A stretch of 64,000 nucleotides of DNA. Source: Posidonia oceanica. Its lineage: Eukaryota; Streptophyta; Magnoliopsida; Alismatales; Posidoniaceae. The notes under the pieces are model-generated. The model was not told where the DNA came from. It did no database searches and saw only the letters and a program-made list of their open reading frames with translations. The stretch is from contig JAZBRS010000057.1 in assembly GCA_037176725.1 (NCBI GenBank), positions 85,643,501 to 85,707,500 on the forward strand, written 5' to 3'. Positions 57,257 to 64,000 of this stretch are shown piece by piece. Each line of letters starts with the position of its first letter. The stretch's first letter is position 1. A program made the position numbers and the translations under genes.

Positions 57257-57369
57257 AAGTTACTTGATCTTGTCAAATGCAGCCTGACACTCATTGCTCC
57301 AACTAATCTGTGCATTCTTTCTCAGGAGTTTGAAGATCGGCTTGCAAATGGGCGTTAGCTGTGCTATGA

Positions 57370-58500
57370 ATCGGCTGATTTACTGCAGCATTCCCAACAG
57401 TCCCTAGATCTCCTTTTCAGTTTTGGAGGGTGGCATCTCCATGATGGCTTTTGCTTTGCTAGGGTCCACCTTGATTCTCCTCTGACTAATGATATAATCG
57501 AGGAGCTTTCCGGAAGATACTCCAAACACACACTTGTTGGGATTGAGGCGGAGCTTGTATTGCCTCAGGCGATCGAAGAGCTTTCTTAGGCAGGATAGAT
57601 GATCCTCGGACTCCTTGGATTTGGCGATCATATCGTCCACATAAACCTCGACTTCTTGGTGCATGAGGTCATGGAACAATGCATTCATGGTCCTCTGATA
57701 AGTCGCCCTTGTGTTCTTGTGTCCGAACGGCATTACTCTGTAGCAGAAGACTCCCCAAGGGGTGATGAAGGAGGTCTTTTCCATGCCTTCTTCTACCATT
57801 CTGATCTGGTTGTAACCCGAGAAGCCGTCCATGAATGAAAGCATCTTGTGCCCTGCAGTATTGTCGACTAGGACGTCGATGTGTGGTAGTGGGAAGTCGT
57901 CATTGGGACTCGCTTGTTTAGGTCTCTGTAATCTTTGCACATGCAGACCTTGCCATCTTTCTTCACTACCGACACGACGTTCGCAAGCCATTATGGGTAG
58001 AGGATGGCCTTAAGGAAGCTGACATTATGCTGCTTCATGATTTCTTCTTTGATCTTTAGTAGCCACTACGGTCGCCATCTTCTAAGTTTCTGCTTAACCG
58101 GCTTCGCATCTGGCTTCAATGGTAATGTGTGTACCACTATCTCGACGTCTAGGCCGACCATGTCATCATAACTCCAAGCGAAAACATCTGCATACTCCTT
58201 CAAGAATGCTATGAACTCTACTCTTGCCTGGAGTGACAGCTTGGCGCTGATGCGGACCTCTTTGACCTCCTCAGCTGTGCCAATGTTGATGACCTCTGTC
58301 TCTTCTTCAACGTGGAGGTTTGGGCCTTCTGGGTCGTTGTCAAACGGATGGAACTCAGGCGATGGTCCATCTTCCTCATCTATGCCTATATCATCCTCCT
58401 CCTGGTATGCTATAAGTTCTGAGAGGATCGCCTTCTCAAAGGTCGGGTTTGTGACATCGAAGGAGAAGATATGTTCAGTGTTCTACCCCTGTTGACGCTT
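57370..58500 (-). pseudogene. Tat reverse transcriptase
   Basis: The N-terminal part at 58480-58060 reads through mutations as FLKEYADVFAWSYDDMVGLD and HTLPLKPDAKPVKQKLRR, a hallmark of this lineage. 57991-57404 has LPHIDVLVDNTAGHKMLSFM, DGFSGYNQIRM, TPWGVFCYRVMPFGHKN and VYVDDMIAKS, so the catalytic YVDD is intact. After a frame change near 57400 the sequence continues towards RNase H. Confidence 0.88.
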
Positions 58501-59608
58501 CAGAATGGTCACACTCACCCTGGTGTTCCTGTATGTGCGGTGGGTGACCTCTACCGTGGCGGCTCCTAGACCTACTGATTGGCCAGATCCCTCTACTCTC
58601 TCTACTGTTGCTATTACTGTTGTTGATGCTGCTACAGCTGTCCCTACAACTATTACTATTGCTTCCGCATCCTCGGATGTACCTGCGGATGGTGTTAAGG
58701 ACCGGTGGCTGTCCTCCTGCTGATAGATCTGATTGTTGCTGCCCGGTGCACTGCTTGAGCCTAACTCAAGGTTTTTTTTTACCCCCATTTTGTCTGAAGT
58801 GGGGCTTATGCTGTATGTACCACCTAAACCCGCCTCCCGGCTGCGGAGTGATTAACTCAACTGGTTTAGTGGGTGTTGTTGCTGACTCTTCTTCCAAGAC
58901 CATGATGGATGGGTGGTCTTGCTGCTGGCTGGGATCTGTGATCATGGCTTTCCCTTTCTTGATCACCTGCTGTTCTACGGCGTCTTCTGCCAATGTCGCG
59001 AGCTGCTCCTAGAAAAACCTTCCAAGTCCCCAAGCAGGCTGTCTATCTGAGCCTCTGCAGTCTCTCCTTCTTCCTCATTGGAAGCCAGGTCGACATAGTA
59101 GGCACTGACTGCCCCTTGAACCTCATGCTCAGTTGTTCTCCTACCCAGGTTGATGCTTCTAGCTGTTAACTACACCGCGGGCTATGGTATCTATCCTTGT
59201 GCAAATGTGAGCTGACCTGGTAGGACTGCAGATAAGGCAGTCACGCTTGCTTGTCGAGCCCCCTGCTGGGCAGCTGTGTTTGATGGTGGGACTGCTGTGC
59301 CTGCTGGCTGTGCTGACTGACTGATCCATCGGCAAGACAGATTGCGGTACTGTGGCGACTAAGGATGCAAACAGACTGACAAGTGACACTGCTGATGGAT
59401 GTGTTGGCAACTCTGAAACTGGTACTGTGGCTGGCGGAAACTGCAGTGAAACTGTGGAAACTGCCGAATGTGCTTGGACCTCCATGCCGGTCTGAACTGC
59501 CTGTTCCTCAGACTACCCCTCATCTGAATAGTAGTCTTCGACACAAACCCACTCCTCTGCCGGCAGTGGGAGACTCTGGCGCAATGCTCGCTGTGTTGTA
59601 GCTTGGCT

Positions 59609-60517
59609 CTAGTTTGGATCGAGGATACCCGCATTGGTGAAGTTAGCAAGACCTCGAGGGATGATGATCTTCCTATTCTTTGAGCGTAGGTGTCCATCCT
59701 TGTGAGGCTGCCAGTTGTATCCGAGGCCTTCAAAATCTCTCCATTCTTCGGCTGTGATCGGCTCGGTGATTCCTTGGTCGTACTGCCCGAATGGTGTTCC
59801 CTTCACATAGCCCCACCTATGATAGAGGTTCTCCACCATCCAAAATGGGTTGCTACGAATGGCCAGGCAGCTGACACGCTCGAGATCGGGGATGAAGTTA
59901 ACCGGTTCAAACTGATTAACGCGGTATAAGATGTCAGAAGGCTTGTGATCAATTTGGACAGTCTGCAGGGATACAGAATAGACTGCCTCGACCCGCTTCT
60001 TATCGAAGTTCTCCGCCATGACAACGACGATGTCATCGCCCCAACGGAACTTGATCATGCGATGGAGGGTCGAGGGGATGACTTGATGCTTGTGCAACCA
60101 TAGGCGCCCAAGCAAGAGGTTGAATGTAGGTTCCAAGTCGACGATGTAGAATTCCACATCAAATATAACTAGGCCGATAGAGAGGGGAATGACCAGAATC
60201 CCCAAAGAGTCATGGTACATGTTGTCAAAGGCTGTCATCCCCTTGGTGGCCGGAATAATGTCCTCGGCCTTGAATTCGAGCTTGTTCACTATGCACAAGG
60301 GGCAGATGTTAAGGCCTGCTCGATTATCGACTAGCGTTAGGGGGATGCAGAAACTCTTGAACTGCACTGTGACAAAGAGGGGTTGGTTGTGATTAATCCC
60401 TGCCGGAGGTAATTCATCACTGGAAAAAGAGATGACCTGGGGTACCGCAATCATGCCCACCATGCTTTCTAGGACTACTGGCTCAATGGTAGGGGAAACG
60501 TGAGCGGATTGGAACAC
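59609..60517 (-). pseudogene. Tat aspartic protease
   Basis: One 302-codon frame. VQFKSFCIPLTLVDNRAGLN contains the protease site: the family normally has VDNGSALN, so the residues after the catalytic Asp are changed from Gly-Ser to Arg-Ala, which should kill activity. Other family phrases are MTAFDN, IGLVIFDVEFYIVD, FNLLLGRLWLHKHQVIPSTLH and MIKFRWGDDIVVV. Downstream (59600-58500) is the loosely conserved linker to RT with several stops. Confidence 0.82.
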
Positions 60518-60934
60518 GCGGAGGAAGGCCTCTCAGTATTCTGAGGATGTGTGGATTAGGTCCCAAATAGAAATGTCAGCCTTCACCTTCTTGAGTTGGG
60601 CGGTGATGTCGGCTGAAGGCTAGTCTTTCTTGGTGGTTGTTGAGGAAGAAGAGGTGGAGTGTTGAACTGGGTTCTCTATAGTGGGAGACTGGGTAGGTTG
60701 CCTTGCTGGTGGAGCAAGGGTAGGCTCTGTGCTGGTGGGTTTGGTGGCCGGCGTCGCAGGCTTGTACACCCTTCCTGATCGCGTGATTTCCACACACATC
60801 TCTGCAGCATAATCGTACGGGACTCTATGGGTGTCCCTGGTCAGGTTAATGACCAGCGGAATACGAGTCGCGAGCTCCAGTGGGGTTGATGGTGGATTGG
60901 CAGGGGTTGTTGGCTGTGCTTGCTAGGTGGAAGG

Positions 60935-62715
60935 CTAGGAAGGCTTTGGCTGAGGTCTAGCCAACAAGTAGATGGGTGATTGAGCCTGTTGTTGCATGGT
61001 GGGCCGTGTAGTAGAGCGCTCCAGCTTGGCAGCCAATTGGATCATATGGATTGCCGACTCGAAACAGGCGACTACTGAATGGTAGAGAGAGGAGGGGAAG
61101 GGCTCAGAGATATCCTGGATAAGATGAGAGGGGTCCACCACGGATGTAGCAGACCCAGAAGGGAAGACAAAGTGCACTCCCAAGGTTCCAGTGCCTCCCG
61201 AGCGTGGATGCTCCAGTAGGGGCTGACTGACAATGTTGGGGTGTTGGGCAGCTAATGCAGGGATAGATGCAGGTGTAGGTGTTGGTGCTGAAGTGGAGGC
61301 TGCCTCCTGAGTGTTGATGATGACGACCTTACGGTCAATCAAGTTCTGTATGGCTCCCCGCAGAGTGAAACAGTTATCCATCGGGTGGCCCGCAACTCGA
61401 TGGTAACTACAGAAGAGGTTCGCTTTATACCACACGGGAAGTGGATTCGGTGGTGGGCGAACCTCGAGGAGCTTGAGGAGCGACATCACCTTGGGCAAGA
61501 CGACACTCAGCGGCTCAACCAACGGAGTGAAGTTGCGCTCGTTGGCGCGAGGCCGTCACGGCCCTAGACGTTGTCCTTACCGAACCGGTGCGGCAAGATC
61601 GACTGGTTGGGTTGTGGTTGTGATCTGTGGAGTGGGTGGTGTCCTAGGTGTAGGGGTGTACACTACTTGATTCGGGTTGGGCTGAGCCACCACATTCATA
61701 GGCGTAACAGGGGGTCCAACATATGCGACGGCTGTCTAGGGAGGATCCCTTCTCCTAGGGTGGTTGCTGTTGTTGCCATTGTTGTTGCTGCTGCCTTCGT
61801 TGTGGCTGGGTGCGGTGACTTGCCAGGCAAATGTGGTGAGTGCAGGGAAGCAGCCACTGCGAAGCGAGCTCTCCACGCAGGTGCTTGCCCAAATCAAAGA
61901 TGCAAAACTAGTGACTGGTTGTATGCTGAATAGGGCTCCAGTTGTCGGCTGCACACCTCGACTGATTATCTCGATAGACTCCTCATCGGAGGGCCTATCA
62001 TGAACTTGCGAGGCGAGGGCACGCGAACGGTAGACGTACTCTCCGAACGACTCTTGTGGCCTCTGCCTGGTTGCGACCAGATCCTCTCGCCTTGGGATTA
62101 GGTCCAGATTGAAAGAGTACTATTCCAAGAACACCTGGCTGAGGTCGTTCCAAGTCTTGATCACTACCATATCAAGTGAAGTGAACCACTTGAGGGTTGG
62201 GCTGGTCAAACTCTTCTGGAACAGCAGATCAAAAGCCTCTCGGCAGCCTGAAGCTGAACGAGATCTCCACAGTACGCCTTCAAGTGAGAAATGGGGCAGC
62301 CTTTACCATTGTACTTGTCGAAATTCGGGATGTGGAAGTTCGGTGAGAGCTCCGGCTCTGGGAAATAACAGAGGTCCTAGAACTGGTAGGACTAGCGATC
62401 ACCGCCCTGCACTAGACGTAGTGCTCTTTCCAGATCTCCCATCCTAGTGAGGAGGGCAACTGGGGTCGTTGCCGATGATGATGGTGCAGCTAGGATGGGG
62501 GTCACGTTCACTGAATGGGTCGCACCTAGGTGCTCCTCCAGATCCACCATCACGCCGCCTGGTGATGCAACGTGAGGGCCAGTGTACCCATGCAATGGTG
62601 TTGTGTGTGGTGGCACGCATGCTGGTGAGTGAACTTGCTGATGCACTGAGTAAGGGTAGGTAGAATGCTGTGCAGTGAGTGGTGCAGAGTGTGGGAGCAG
62701 TAACTGCTGCACTGG
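60935..62715 (-). pseudogene. Tat gag, copy B
   Basis: The right part (62715-61990) is homologous to gag copy A (PFxxTVPVQQLLLP, GVMVDLEEHLGATHS, MGDLERALRLVQGG). A middle part around 61950-61730 follows the REDLVATRQRPQ-type segment. 61522-60935 is the C-terminal part with FCSYHRVAGHPMDNCFTLRG and AIQNLIDRKVV, a Cys/His zinc-finger-like motif usual before the protease. Frames are broken in several places. The N-terminus is missing. Confidence 0.8.
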
Positions 62716-64000
62716 TGTGACCATCCTCGGGGGTCTCGGTGACCTCAAGGGGGTGGATCGCTGCCAAAGAGCTTGCGCGCGCCCCGATCGTTGATTCGAA
62801 GGGATCATGGAACGGGTGAATCCAAGGGTGGATGCTCGACTCGGGAAAACACTGGAATAAGGAAAAAAGCGTAAAACGAGGGAAAAGGAAAAAGAAGGGA
62901 GTCGCCACCTAGTCTATTAAATGCGGGAAGACGAGGAAAACCGAATAAAGAAAACAGAAGGAAAACATACAATGTGATGCAAAGAAACATGAAATCCGAC
63001 CCAAAGGGATGCGACACGAGGTCATTGTGGTCTAGAGAGAAGGGTAAGGACTCCTGTTACGCATGGGGAAGGTACTAGGCACCCCCATGCGCCCGAGGAG
63101 CAGTCTTCCTAGGCCACTTCTGCTTTTGCATAGTCAATGTAGGCGAATCATACCAGTTATTGTATGCTTTAAGAAGCAAGATGCAATGCTATGACATTTG
63201 AAAACATGCAGAATGCTGATAAATGAAGGAAGATGCGTTTTAAAACATGAAAATTGGGCTCAGCCACGCTACCAGTGTTCTGGGATTAAACTGGGCACTC
63301 GCGCCACTAAGGCGCACTGGGATCATCCGCTGGGGATGCCCGCTCAATCATCGCTCCGACAGTTCAAATGAACTCCAGGTAGTAATCATCATTGCTCTAT
63401 GCATGCAATCGGAAATCAAAACATCGAAATCCATGCAAGGCGACGTAAATCATGATAAATAGAGATGTAGGAACCCATAGAGGATAATAATAGATGTGTA
63501 AACAGAGAAATAGGACTCTGCATACGGTCAACTCTGGTTCCGGTTGCGCACTTGCAAGTCGCGCTGGATCTAGATGCCTTACACACGTGCCCAAAGGTAA
63601 CGCTTATAAGATACGTTTGATCCTGTCACTCACAGGATGCGTTTCAAGAATTACAGAGAGACCATAGATCTCAAAGTACAAATACTTGGCATACAAGGCA
63701 TAAAACCAAGCAAACAGATATTGGATGGACCAAAATAGGATGCTAGACAATCATAAAAGACTACAAAAGACAGAAGGCAAATCGGTTGAGAAACTGTTCT
63801 GGTTTCGGGCTGCGTGCCGACAAGTCACGCTAGATATTGACGCGTTATAGACGCGCCCAAAGGTAACACCATAGACTGACGCCAAATCAAGCCGCTTGTC
63901 TTGTTCACACCAGAAAACACACAAGAGACCACAACCTCGTTGCACAATTAAGCGATATGCAAGAATGAAAGCTACGAAGTGATGATTGACGAAGCTAGAG
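62716..64000 (-). repeat. Tat LTR, runs off the window
   Basis: Starts TGTGACCATCC on the + strand, the same end as the LTR at 31744. It contains GGAGTCGCCAC at 62898 and AAGGACTCCTGTTACGC at 63046. Two diverged units about 266 bp apart (about 63534 and 63800) share CTGGTTxCGG...GCG, GCxCGTGCCCAAAGGTAAC and CAAGTCRCGCT words. It joins gag copy B directly with no primer-binding site between, so it is probably the 3' LTR of another element inserted in gag, or B's own LTR after a deletion. Confidence 0.75.

Larger units (their letters stand above)
55017..62715 (-). mobile_element. Ogre/Tat gag-pol region, copy B
   Basis: On the minus strand from right to left: gag (62715-60935), protease (60517-59609), RT (about 58500-57400), RNase H and a second, archaeal-type RNase H (57300-56500), integrase (56117-55017). 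A second RNase H of the archaeal type before integrase is typical of the Tat lineage. Most domains are individually readable, but stops separate them. The gag 5' end is lost where an LTR begins at 62716. The 3' LTR belonging to this copy is not clear. Confidence 0.88.

Noticed and set aside
58608..59012. Leucine-rich 134-codon frame on the + strand
   Set aside because: It is the antisense shadow of the Tat pol linker between protease and RT.

Overview
This is nuclear DNA of a seed plant, most likely an angiosperm. The evidence is GT-AG introns of 74 to 169 bp, plant LTR-retrotransposon lineages (Ty1/copia including a Tnt1/Tork-like one, a Tekay-type chromovirus, and Ogre/Tat-type Ty3/gypsy), and a plant-specific membrane ARM-repeat gene. 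I cannot name the species. There is no sign of prokaryotic, organellar or viral genome structure, and I recognised no tRNA or rRNA gene.

Layout. 1-3.2 kb is AT-rich intergenic DNA. 3.2-6.1 kb holds the one conventional gene, a three-exon ARM-repeat membrane protein of 832 residues. 6.16-9.73 kb is a decayed copia element (+), cut by a Tekay chromovirus lying in reverse (9.73 to about 16 kb). Next come a Tat-type LTR with its primer-binding site (+, 16.1-18.95 kb), a Tekay solo LTR, a Tat leader piece, a small poly(A) retroposon with a 23-bp target duplication, a MITE and an L1-type LINE fragment. 24.16-29.50 kb is a full-length but dead copia element (-) with a perfect 5-bp target duplication. 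A copia remnant follows at 30.6-31.6 kb. From 31.7 kb to the right edge the window is almost entirely nested Ogre/Tat material: LTRs of 2.4-3.8 kb, two gag pseudogenes, one decayed gag-pol set (62.7 to 55.0 kb, minus strand) with a degenerate antisense plant-mobile-domain-like gene, and one intact two-exon plant-mobile-domain-like gene (39.3-40.7 kb) surrounded by LTR-like DNA.

The most striking signal is structural. Several LTR/UTR regions of unrelated retrotransposon families are built from serial short inverted repeats ('words' followed by their own reverse complement) whose sequence changes from module to module while self-complementarity is kept. The clearest case is 34.55-36.33 kb: at least ten hairpins with different stem words, leading into an array of 34 hairpins with stem GATAAGT/ACTTATC. 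Comparable modules are seen at 46.6-47.2 kb (including a 72-nt compound hairpin), 17.3-18.1 kb (four modules about 237 bp apart around GCGTCTTAYRTAAGACGC), 10.07 kb (the same palindrome inside the unrelated Tekay LTR), 24.5-24.7 and 29.2-29.4 kb (GGACGTCC words in a copia LTR), and 38.7 and 40.9-41.1 kb (GTCGCC words either side of the intact gene). I did not recognise this as a described feature; it is the best candidate here for something new.

All transposon coding regions carry stops, frameshifts or lost catalytic residues, so none looks autonomous. The only reading frames that look functional are the ARM gene and the two-exon plant-mobile-domain-like gene.
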